Of a stretch of DNA of 64,000 bases, positions 24,561 to 36,298 are shown one piece after another (the first letter of the stretch is position 1; every line of letters starts with the position of its first letter). The translations under genes and the position numbers were made by a program. Under the pieces are notes generated by a model. It was not told the DNA's origin. It made no database searches and worked only from the letters and a program-made list of their open reading frames with translations. Location: the NCBI GenBank assembly GCA_902729315.2, contig LR746276.1:6509169-6573168 (forward strand), written 5' to 3'. The DNA comes from Spirodela intermedia. Taxonomy: Eukaryota > Streptophyta > Magnoliopsida > Alismatales > Araceae.

Positions 24561-26540
24561 TAACATTGATTAAAAAATGTGGCTGCCCAACGTATTTGAT
24601 ATTACTTTTCAGTAGTCGGTCAAGTCTCACATATCATATAATACTTAACATTTGATTTTTGATATATTCACCTTGAGAAGAAACATCAATCAAAAGATTT
24701 TCTCACACTCAATGTTTGTCGCTATAAAATATTTCACAACTTACGAACTAAAGATAATCTCGACAACCATTACTATTCTCTATTAATAAGATATAATAGT
24801 ATAAGAACAAGTTGTTTATACTCTTACTTCATTTGAGTAAATGGTATGTGTGAGTCAAAAATGTAAATACAGATTGTCTCATGACCTTTGTTATTAATAT
24901 TATTTTCTAATGCTTCCCTTTGTCAGCTATTGATTTTGAAAGTACATCATTTCTTATAAGTAAACAAGATTCATCTTAATTGCTCAACTCTCCATAAAAG
25001 CTTGTGGCAAATTGCACCTCCTCAATTATATAACTTTCTCAACTATGATGTATGTTGAAAGAGGTGTACATGTTAATACACTTGATCAACTCATATGTCA
25101 TGTAGAGATTCAATTAAAAATAGGCACTTTTCAAGTATAATGCACTATTGTTTTTTTGTATATATTCCTCCACATTGTGCTCTTGGTTAAGTATCAGTAC
25201 CAAATAGAAGGTTGAGATTCTTGCTTAAGTTAAGGAAGATTATGAGTAAGCTAATTTTGTTGATTTTTAAAAAATTAGGATTGTAATTACCTAAGAAGAA
25301 CCCCACTTCTAAGGATTCATATAAAGTTTCAATTAGGATGTTAAGATCACTGATAAAAAGTACAAAGATGACTAGCTTATGGTTCACTCAATTCTTACAA
25401 GGAGCAAGGATTTAAAAATAATGATTGCTTCACAAAGGGAATTGAAATCAACGTACCTTGCCAAAGGAGATTCTAGAGTGATTTTCTTGAGTATAATGGC
25501 TTGAGATCCACAAGTCTTGTTGAGGAATTTCTAATAGTGATGATTCAAGAAAATAGGAGGTGTGGGTTAGGTAGCTAAGGCCCACAAAGTATTTGAATAA
25601 TGAAAAAAAACATAAGGAAGGAAAAAAGTGTAAATGAGAAATACAAAGAATAACGAATAAAATATTAACAAAAATAAATAAAAAAATGACTAATAATATG
25701 TAGTTCAATGAGTCCACATATCATTAATTAGAATAAGAATAAATAATTGACTAATAACAAGGTAGTGCTTGATATAAGTTATCTCCATCTTCAATTGTCA
25801 TTTGATTTGTTCATAGTTGATGAATGATTTTAAAAGAGTGATGCTAATAAAGGAAGTGCTTGATATTTATTTTCATGTGCATGATTATTTTGGATTGGTT
25901 TTGATCTTACATATGAATATTTGAGACTTTAACAAGAGGTAGTAGAGAGGCAAAAACCTTTGAAACAAACATCACCATCTAAATTTTTGGTTTGAATCCT
26001 TGTAACCTAATATTTGAGCAAGATATCCATTTTGATAGTGGGTCATTTTAGATTAGGATACCCTTTCTTTTCATAAAAAGGATCACTTAAAAGCTACACC
26101 TATTTGGTTTTGGGACATAACAACTTCTCAATTCAGGCCAAATGGCGTCTACCTCTTTAGGTCCTATGCCTTGTGCACACTCGTGGGTTATGTCTTAGCG
26201 CACGAGTCATCAATGTTCATAGGTTTAGACGTGAAAACTTATAATAATAAAAATGAGGTAATATTTTACAAATAAAAAATATATCAAATAACTAATAGTT
26301 TCATAATTTTTCAAAAGTCTTGATCCCTCATGTAATATAATTTTTTTACAAGTAACTATAATTAAATTATTTAAAAGCCTGGGCTATCCACAAAAATGTT
26401 AATCTCATTTAATCAATTTCCTACAAGTTAGATATTCATTCCACTAATTAGAATAAATCATCCTTAATAAAAAAGATCCTTCATATATCAGAAAAATATT
26501 ATTTTATTTAATCGAGAACTCAGGAGTCATTCTACTATTA
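24561..26540. other. AT-rich intergenic spacer
   Basis: Roughly 2 kb of AT-rich DNA with stops in all frames. A segment at about 26100-26250 is richer in GC and looks like old repeat sequence, but I could not identify it. No gene or RNA is supported. Confidence 0.6.

Positions 26541-26543
<3 letters not shown>

Positions 26544-26589
<46 letters not shown>
26544..26589. repeat. (GA)23 microsatellite
   Basis: An uninterrupted GA dinucleotide run of 46 bp at the boundary between the AT-rich spacer and the GC-rich RPL7 promoter. It is about 470 bp upstream of the RPL7 start codon. Confidence 0.97.
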
Positions 26590-26591
<2 letters not shown>

Positions 26592-26628
26592 TACGCGGAA
26601 TGATGGAACTAGATAGAAGCTTCCGAAA

Positions 26629-26940
26629 TGGGCCCATCGAAACCCAGATAAGACAAAGACCGAGGTCATTGGGCCTCCAGTTTTGGGCAGTTCTGGGAGG
26701 TCCGTTGGGCCAGATATCTTTGCAGCGGTCATAGTGGGCTCGGCAAAGTGAATGAGATGAGCGACGCCCGCCGTGCCCCCGCCATCGCGTGGTACCCATC
26801 GACGGTTTAGATGAAGTCGCATTCTTTAGCTCAATTCTAGCCGTCAGATACAATTCTAGGTTACGGTATAACAGCCCACTTCGCCTCTCACTTCCCTTCC
26901 CCCTAGTTCCCTCGTGGAGAGCGCGGCCGTCGAACCCTAG
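26629..26940 (+). promoter_or_regulatory. Site II (TGGGCY) cluster and partial telo-box in the RPL7 promoter
   Basis: TGGGCC/TGGGCT or the reverse complement occurs at 26629-26636 (palindromic TGGGCCCA), 26670-26675, 26706-26711, 26735-26740 and 26873-26878, with a TGGGCA at 26684-26689. AACCCTAG (26933-26940) is a partial telo-box near the expected start of transcription. Site II plus telo-box is the known promoter grammar of plant ribosomal protein genes, bound by TCP-type factors. Function here is inferred. Confidence 0.75.
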
Positions 26941-27060
26941 CAGTGAGCGACGGCGCCGGCGCTCTTGATTTCCCTCTCTCTTCGTTCGCTCGAACCCTCC
27001 CTCACAGTGTAGGTTCTCTTCTGCCGGTGCCTCGCAGGCGGCTCGGAGAGGCGGAGCGAT

Positions 27061-28563
<1,503 letters not shown>

Positions 28564-29498
28564 AGATGGCGTGGGAATCTAGTCATTGGAGTTTGATAAT
28601 CTTCTTTTTTTTCGTTGCTATTGCCAGTCGTAAACCCAGCAGACGTTAGCTTGTTTTCGGGATTTCATATTTGGTGCAGCTCTCAGCAGTTTTGTTCTTC
28701 CTTTGTGCTAAAAAAAAAAATGTGGCCCAATCTTCTCATAGTTTCCTCGGCATTTACACGATTTGTTCTTCCGTTGTCTTATTAGAAAGCATCGTTCTTT
28801 TTCTGTCGACCCAGAAGCCGAAAGGGCCCATCCAATATCTTGATTTCTCCCCCGCGGCACTCAGTTTCGAGGTTCCATAGCGATTACATCGGCAGCTTCA
28901 TGGGGCTTTTCACGGCAAGTTTCTATTTTGCTTCCTGTTGTTATAGGGGTCCTCTGGTCAGATGTTAACTTTCTCTCTTGAGTTCCCCGTTGGTCTAACG
29001 GGCCGGCGCAAGTCAGCACGGCCTGTGTGCCGGGCTTGATTCCGCATCCGAGGAGCATATCCGTATCTCTCCCTCTCTATACAGGAGAGAATAGGGCTCT
29101 CGGTCCACATTGGCTGGCGGCGGGGAGGCTCGTTCTCGTTGACCCAACGGCGGGGTCGCATTCAATCCTCGAATCCATACTCCCGCTGAACTGAGAGCCT
29201 CGCCCTCGTCCTGGTTCTAGAGGTTCAAGGGGATAGCCTCGCTCTCTCTCTCTACCTAGGAATGGAAAAAAATCGGGGAAGAGGAGGGAAGGGAAAGAGA
29301 ATCGTCATTCACGAAATAATTCAAAGTACAGAGATCAGAAGTAGCCGCCAGTATGGAAATTAGATGGGGGACAGGTGGGGTGGATGGATATGGATATACA
29401 AGAACTGTGGTCTGTGGATTTTCTTCGTGGACAAATCGGCGGAGCAATCTGGGGATTCTCCGGCCGGAAGGGGGTGAGCGCGTTCCCTTCCCTTCCCG
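28564..29498. other. Convergent intergenic region (RPL7 / zinc-ribbon gene)
   Basis: Contains the RPL7 3'UTR and the 3' flank of the minus-strand zinc-ribbon gene. ORFs on both strands lack recognisable domains. No RNA gene was found. Confidence 0.5.
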
Positions 29499-29702
29499 CT
29501 AGCTGCAGCGGGCAAGCTGGCGGGTGCAGACGGCGCAGGTGTATCTGCGCTTGTCCTTGAAGTAGAAGGGGAGGAAGCAGAACCTCCACTGGGTCTCCAC
29601 ATCGGTGGCGACCACCCTGCCGCCGCAGTAGGGGCAGGCCCCTGGTGCCTGCTGGCTCCCGAGCACCCTCTCCTCCTCGTCGCACACGAACACCAGACAC
29701 AT
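29499..29702 (-). CDS. Small zinc-ribbon protein of a conserved plant family (67 aa)
   Basis: Single-exon product beginning MCLVFVCDEEERV. It has two CX2C pairs: CPYCGG at residues 23-28 and CAVC at 56-59, with the block QWRFCFLPFYFK between them. This arrangement matches a widespread plant family of about 65-80 residues carrying a zinc-ribbon-like fold, sometimes mislabelled in databases as methionyl-tRNA synthetase. The biochemical role is unknown to me. The start is the first Met of the conserved MCLVFVC opening; longer frames upstream lack family similarity. A TATAAA (29786-29781, minus) lies about 79 nt before the start codon. Confidence 0.85.
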   Translation of the reverse strand: MCLVFVCDEEERVLGSQQAPGACPYCGGRVVATDVETQWRFCFLPFYFKDKRRYTCAVCTRQLARCS

Positions 29703-29780
29703 CGCACCTGTCTCTTCTTCAAGAACCACCTCCCGTTTTCTGCTGTTTTCTCCAGAGAGCCAGAGCGGGGTCTCATCCGA

Positions 29781-29786
29781 TTTATA
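29781..29786 (-). promoter_or_regulatory. TATA box of the zinc-ribbon gene
   Basis: The minus strand reads CTATAAATC about 79 nt upstream of the start codon at 29702. Spacing fits a core promoter with a short leader. Confidence 0.6.
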
Positions 29787-32251
29787 GTCGGGAAACGCAT
29801 CCCAGGAAAGCGAGCGTGCGAGAGAGAGAGAGAGGTTTCCTGTCGAGTGGATTCTAGACGCTTTGAGAAACAGTCCGCCCACCGCCGGAAGGAACCCGGA
29901 AGGAAAACTCCTAAATGGGCCGGTCAATCCCGCGTTTGCACAGCTCCGGCGGCAGAACAGTCTTTTCCCACCGGCCCACGAAGATAGACGTCCGAGGCTC
30001 CCTAGGGCGTGCGCCGCCCGCCCCAACCCGCTGAGAAAAAAACGGTTCTTTCTCTCGCTCTCGGGGAATACCTGGCCGGAAAAAAAAAGGGGCCTTCAGC
30101 AGAGGATATCCTGTTTCAAGAAAAATAGAAAAGACTTTGGCCCGCGCGGTCTCTCCAGTCGATTGGTGCGTCTTTGAAAGCCTTCCCCGCGCCCACCGCA
30201 GACGGTGCTATTTATTTACTAGTTGCATGTCGATCAAAGCCTCGGCTTTTTATCCGTCGGATGGCTTCGGATCCCCCCAAAAAGGGCAGAGCGGGAAAGG
30301 GGCCAAGGAGCCTCCCTCTCTCTCTCTCTCTCTCTCTCTTCAAATGAGGACAGAAAAGGGCTCACGACAACCAGATGGAAGGAAGGAATTCTGAGGAGCG
30401 GGAGGGGGGGACGTGGCGGACCTTATGGTGGCGGAGAGGTTCGTCCAAAGTCGCCCGAACCTTCATCAGAATTACCGCATTCGCTTGGGGTAATTTTCTG
30501 AGAAATCGGCGGTCTTTTTGCATGCAATGATGGGGGAGAGGGGATTTCTCGAAATCTGGGAGTATAAAGGGTAAAGACGATAAAGGGGGGCGGCGCTTAT
30601 GATGGTCGGCGTCGGGGCTGGGATTAATGCATAAAGTGCCGCCATTCTTCCCCCCCTGCTTTTCGTCATCACTGGCTGCCCCAAGGCTTTCTTCTTTGAG
30701 GCCGGCTCTCTCTCTCTCTCGCTATCTTCCACCGTCACCACCCTTTCCGCTTTACCTGTTGTCATCATCTTACTTTGGTCTCGCTTTTTCTCCTACCGTC
30801 TTTTACCCCTTCTCCTTGTCTCACTCTCCTCTCTCTCGCTCTCTCTTTCTCTATCCCTCTCTCTGTCTGGTTAATGCTTAAGGCTGCTCGAGTGCGCGGG
30901 CTCACTACTCTTGTCTCCTGTTTGATCGGTGGGTATTCGCGTTCTCAGACCTTGGCACTGGTTATCTGAAGGAAGAGAGAGAGCCTCTCTCTTCTTTGAG
31001 GCCGGCTCTCTCTCTCTCTCTCCTGTAGACAGACGTTCCCATCTGACCTCGCTTTCGGGTCTTTCACTTTGCTTCCCCCTAAAGATTCCAAAGACGTTCC
31101 CCTTGCGCCGTATGCTCCCTTTGTCTTCTTTTCATGCAGCTCCGCTCCTACTCGCGGGGGGCACAGCGAGAGAGAGACGATCGTATCATCTTTCGTTCAC
31201 TCGTGATGGGTAGCCAGCCTGCTTCGGAGATGGGCGACGGACTCTCGCAGCCAGCAAGGAAGGAGAAGAGAGGAGAGAGGGAGAGGAAAGAGAAGGGGAG
31301 TAGAGGGCCGCGTGGCGACCGGATCAACGGCGCCGAAGCGCGTAGAGGAAAAGGAGGCCCTTCCCCTTCCACCTCCGGCGAGGGGAGGGCGGTGGGGGAG
31401 TAAGAGGATCAGGGCCGGTCAAAAAGCCGCCCTTGCAAGAGGAAAAGTCCCACATGGAAGCCCTCTCCACTGCCCCCTCATCTCTCTCTCTCTCTCTCTG
31501 TCTCTCGCTCTCGCCCGCACCACAGGTGCAGAGTTTACGGCCATACTGAGGCTAATGGGAGCGATTTCGTCTCTGAATGCGCCGGGGTGTCCAAGAAACT
31601 CCCTTTGCAGACGACGACAGAGAGAAAGTGGGAGGGGTCCGGTAAACAAATTGTCTCCGCCCACCCCCCCACCCCTCTCTCTCTCTCTCTCTCTCTCTTC
31701 TCTGTGTCGGGGCGTTCAAAGGAGGACGCCCAAAAGCGGGGGAAGGCTTCTGAGTCTCTGACCCAACTCGAGGCTCCCCCATCTCCCGCCGCCGCCCCCT
31801 TTCCGACCGCAAAGATGTCGTCTTGTTAGTCCGCTGCGGACCAACGGGCCGGGTCTGTCCCCGGCCTTGCGGAGCCCAGCCAGAGCTGGTCCACCCAGAC
31901 CACCAGTGTGTGTCTAAGAGAGAGAGAGATTATTAGGAGGAACGAGGGGGAGGGGGGGGAGGATTAGGGGAAAGTGGAAAAAACAAAGGGAGAACCGGGC
32001 AGACAAAGCAGGTGAAGGCAGGAGTGGAAACGGAAAGCAACGGCAGGAACCCATGCCGGCCGAGATAAAAGGAGCAGCCGGAGTAGGACAAAGCGAACAG
32101 AGAGAGAAACACAACACAGACTTGAGACAGAGAGGCTCCGCTCGGCTCTGCAGAGGACAGGACGCCGGGGAACCGCCGCGGCGGTGTAGTGGTGGTAGTG
32201 CAAATCGTCGGAGGAGAAAGTGGGTGGAGAAAGGGTGGTGCAACTCCGGCT
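29787..32251. promoter_or_regulatory. Long upstream / leader region of the SMXL gene, CT-repeat rich
   Basis: About 2.5 kb between the divergent zinc-ribbon and SMXL genes. It holds repeated CT tracts (30315-30340, 30706-30720, 31007-31022, 31480-31500, 31675-31698) and an exact 30-bp direct repeat at 30691 and 30991. It is GC-rich, and all overlapping ORFs are low-complexity with no domains. CT tracts like these are typical of plant 5' leaders and GAGA-type promoter elements. Confidence 0.55.
30691..31020 (+). repeat. Exact 30-bp direct repeat spaced 300 bp apart
   Basis: The same 30 bases occur at 30691-30720 and 30991-31020: a CTTCTTTGAGGCCGGC core running into a CT tract. The flanking sequence does not match, so this is not a long duplication. 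Confidence 0.95.
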
Positions 32252-35200
32252 ATGCGAACGGGAGCTTGCGCGGTGCAGCAGGCCCTCACCAGCGAGGCGG
32301 CGTCGGTGCTGAAGCACGCGCTGGGCCTGGCGAGGCGGCGCGGCCACGCCCAAGTGACCCCGCTCCATGTCGCCGCCACACTCCTCAGCTCCGCCCGGGA
32401 GGCCGGGAGCCTCTTCCGCCGGGCCTGCCTCCGCTCCCACCCGCGCCACCGCAGCTCCCACCCGCTGCAGTGTCGCGCCCTCGAGCTCTGCTTCAATGTC
32501 GCCCTCAACCGCCTCCCCACCGTGCCGCCGCCTTCCTCGGGGCCCCTCTTCCCCCCCAACCCTGCCTTCTCCAACGCCCTCGTGGCAGCGCTCAAGCGCG
32601 CGCAGGCCCACCAGCGCCGCGGTTGCATCGAGCAGCAGCAGCAGCAGCAGATGCCCCCGCCGGCGGCGCAGCCAGAGCCGCCGCCTCTGCTCGCCGTCAA
32701 GGTTGAGCTGGAGCAACTCATCATCTCCATCCTGGACGACCCCAGCGTGAGCAGGGTGATGCGGGAGGCCGGCTTTTCCAGCACCAGCGTCAAGAACAGC
32801 CTCGAGGAAGACGCCTCCTCTGCACCTCCCTCCCCCGTCTCCCTCGAGCATCACCGCGACATCGTCACTTTCGCTAGCGCCTTCTGTCCACCGCCGCCCG
32901 CCGAGCCCGCTCCGTTGCTCCCCTCAGCCTCGCAGGAGGAGGACCTGAGGGTCCTACTCGACGTGCTCCTGGGCAAGAAGAACAAGCGGAGGAGGAGCAA
33001 CGCCGTGGTGGTCGGCGATTCCGCCTCCTACGGCGAGCTGCTGGTGGCGGAGTTGATGTCTATGGTGGAAAAGGGTGAGGTCCCCGAGGAGCTGAGGTCT
33101 GCGCAGTGGGTCAAGCTCTCCGGCTCGACCTTCGCGAGCAGGGCCGACGTGGAGATGAAGGTCTCCCAGCTCAGGACGAAGGTGAGCTCCCTTGTATCTT
33201 GGGGTGGCGGGGGAGGAGGAGGAGTGATCCTCTACGCCGGCGACCTGAGGTGGGCGATCGACGAGGATCCCGCCGTAACCTATCTGGTCGTAGAAGTGGG
33301 GAGGTTGCTCTCCGAGCTGAGGGCCACAGGCGGCGGCATGGTCTGGCTGGTGGCCGTCGCTGACCTGCAGACCTACATGAACTGGAAGAAGCGGCAGCCA
33401 TCGCTCGAGCTCCAATGGGGCCTTCAGCCTGTCTCCGTGCCCTCCGGCGGCCTCGCCCTGAGCCTCCATATCCCCTGGTGAGTCTCCCCCCCTGCTTCCC
33501 TCTACTCGCCACACGTGACGGGGTCTTCTTCTTCGTCCCGTCTCCATTCCTGGCCATGTACCCTAAATGGCGATTCTCCCCGGTCCTCCTTTGGGGGTCC
33601 TCTGGTTCCTCTCAAGTCGCGGTGGCGGCCAAAGGGGGACCTCCTCGGCCGGCCAAGCACAGTTGCTTTCCTGGTTTCCATTTACGGCAAAACCCATCCT
33701 CCGATGGATGCCCTGCCATTTTCAAAACCAAAAAAAATAGAAAAAATAATTTTGCAGCCTCTCTTTGTCTACAAGGGCGACACAGATAGATGATGCTCAT
33801 GGAATCTCTGTTTCCTCGTTTGTTAATCTGTCCGACAGTGAGGGGGATTTACAGAGCAGCAGCCCATTTAGGCCTCTGGAGCTGAAGAAGCAGCCTCCTC
33901 CCAGGGAGGACGACGGCCACGAGAAGCTCGTCTGCTGCGCGGAGTGCACTTCGAGTTTCGAGAGAGAAGCATTCGCTGCAACTTCGCCCGTCCTCCTCCG
34001 TTCCGGCGGACCCAAAGACGGGTTGCCTCTCTGGACGCGGCCGAACAGATCTGAGAAAGGCGGGGAGGTAAGAGAAGACGCCCTCCCTACCGACCGTCCC
34101 CTCCTCCTCCGTTCATCTGTGTGACCGGTGAGTTTCTCGGCCTGATCCTTAGAGCTTTGCAGGATCTTCTGGTAGAATTGAGATGGAAGTGGAACTGGGT
34201 CTGCCGCAGACTCCGCCATGAAAACAGGGGCTCTCAGGTTCAGCAGTCGTTCGCTCCCTTCTTTGATCGACGCCCAGCTCTTCCACGGGGGTCCAACTGT
34301 GGGGGAGGCTTCTTCTCAGACTTGACGTCGAAATCCGCCGGCGGGAACGGGAGCTTACTTGCGAGAGACTCCGCCACGACGTGGCTTTCTGAAGCGAGGA
34401 CTGGCCTGGCCTTGGGCGGCGGCGCTTCTCTCTTCTCTGATTCTGCAACGTCGACGGCTGACCATAAGAAGGGGGTGACCTCGGACCACCAGCGAGAGCT
34501 TTGGCGGCGGCTGAACCAGAACGTCCCGTGGCAGTCCGAGATTCTTGGGTCCATTGCGGAGGTGCTGTCGGAGAGGAGATCAGACGAGAAGAACGACAAA
34601 GGAATCTGGCTGCTCCTGCGAGGGTCCGACGGGATCGGGAAGAGGAGGCTATCGCTGGCGATCTCAGAGTTCTTCTGCGCATCAGTCAACAGGCCCGTGG
34701 TCCGCATCAACGCGAGGAAGGCGGAGGCCCACGCGGATCTGGTCGCGGAATCCCTGCGGAGGGATCCAAATTCCGTGTTCTTGATCGAGGAGGTGGACTG
34801 GGCGGAGGCAGATTTCTTGAGGGTCCTCTGCGAACTCCATGGAAACGGCGGCGGCGGTTTCAGAGACCCCGCCGGCGCCGTCGGCTTCTCTGAGGCCGTC
34901 TTCATCCTCTGCGCGAGCAGCGGACACAGCAAAACCACCGAACGCGGAGAGGAAGACGGAGGAGTGATAGCGATGAAGCTTCACGTCGGGGACTCGCCGT
35001 TGCCGTCGCCGTCGCCGCCGGCGGATCTCAAGAGGAAGATCCCCTCCGACGAGCCCATCTCCCTCAGGCCGAAGAATGCGCGAAAAGGAGAGGGCCTGCT
35101 CGACCTGAACGTCTCCCCAGGTGACCCGGAAAACGAGGGAGCCACCCCCGCCGGCGAAGAGGAGGACGGCGTGCCCAGCGATCTAACCCACGAGATGGGC

Positions 35201-35581
35201 AACGATAATCTCCTGGGTTCGATCGCCCATCGCTTCGCGGTGGAGATTTGCCACGAGCGGCGCCGCCGGATGGCGGAGCACTTCCTGTGGAAGCTCAGAC
35301 GGTCCTTCGAGGAGGCCCGCGGGGAGGGAGGAGGGCATCTCGGGATCTTTTCCTTCTCCGTCGACGGGGCAGCAGTCGAGGAGCTGGCAGCGGCTTCCGG
35401 CTCCTTCCTTGACTCCCTCTTCGACCAATGGCTCCGGGAAGTCTTCCAGCCCAGCCTAAGAACTCTGACGAAGACCGGCCCCAGACTGAGGCTGTGGGTT
35501 GAGGAGGGCAGAGCCAGAACTCCGGCAGAGTCCGGCGGCTTCCATGGTTCTGCTCTCCCCATGAGAATTCCAACCGAGTAA
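32252..35581 (+). CDS. SMXL: SMAX1-LIKE (SMXL) ClpB-like repressor protein, SMXL3/4/5-like
   Basis: Nuclear regulators of the D53/SMXL family. Exons are 32252-33477, 33839-34067 and 34163-35581, joining to 2874 nt and 957 aa. The opening MRTGACAVQQALTSEAASVL is the family's double Clp-N domain (about residues 1-170). A Gln7 tract interrupts it near residue 130. A CCAEC motif sits in exon 2. The ATPase-like block has a degenerate P-loop (GSDGIGKRR, about residue 640). An EAR-type LDLN motif lies near residue 798, expected to recruit TOPLESS co-repressors. The RGKT loop needed for hormone-triggered degradation of SMXL6/7/8 and SMAX1 is not visible, which points to the SMXL3/4/5 clade (phloem development). 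An in-frame ATG at 32189 would add 21 non-conserved residues, so 32252 was preferred. Exon 1 ends two bases before an in-frame TGA that lies in the intron. Confidence 0.9.
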
Positions 35582-36298
35582 CAGTTGAGAGAGAGAGAGA
35601 GTTTGGAGGGTAGCCGCCAGTTCAGATCTTCCCTCCATCTTGACTCCCTCCTGTACATGCATGAATTCTTCTCAGGTGACCGAAACGATCGTTCGTCCAT
35701 CTGCCATTGATCCTGCACAGCAGCGGTTACTGTGCTTCCACGGCGTCCACATTATCAAACCTCGAAGCTCCTGCCAGTCCTATCAGAATCTGCGAAGAAG
35801 ACGACGATGGGGAGGACAAACCGGCGTCTCCCTCATCTGTCTCATCTGCTTTGCACGACCTGGAAAAGCCGCCGACCGCCTTACTCCCCTTTTTACGCAG
35901 AAACAAAGGGTTTGGGGGGTGGGGGAGGAGTTGCAGAGATGACGGCTCCTCCCCCAGCTTTTGGACCATTTGAACGTCCGGTCTCCCCTGCCCACCCGCC
36001 GAGGAGCTCCTGCAGGCATGGCGGCTCTGCTCATTCATGCCGCCGGCTCGGAATCGAATCTCTTGACAAGCTGACACGCTGCTACTGGCAGAGAGAAGAA
36101 CCGCCACCTCAGATTAATCTGCCTAATTATGCGATTACCACCTCTCTGTCTCTCTCTCTCTATAGATGCAGGAGAGAAATAGATCCGAGCAATGTACAGA
36201 CAGGCGGGCGAAAGGAAGACGACGACTTCCACGTTTAGAGGAAAATGAAGGGGGGCGGGGGCGGGAATTGACTATGCAAAACTTGCCGGGTCGGGGTT
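35582..36298. other. Convergent intergenic region (SMXL / PAP29 copy 1)
   Basis: Holds the two 3' flanks. A short CT run lies at about 36148-36162. No gene or RNA recognised. Confidence 0.5.

Noticed and set aside
23500-24566. Cluster of ORFs on both strands in GC-rich DNA
   Set aside because: All lack domains, splice support or conserved segments; treated as promoter and flank.
28980-29060. tRNA-like GGTCTAACGGGC segment
   Set aside because: No acceptor stem or anticodon arm can be formed with proper spacing.
31933-32854. Long minus-strand ORFs (286 and 296 codons) over the start of the SMXL gene
   Set aside because: Antisense shadows of the GC-rich SMXL exon 1; the plus strand carries the conserved Clp-N protein.
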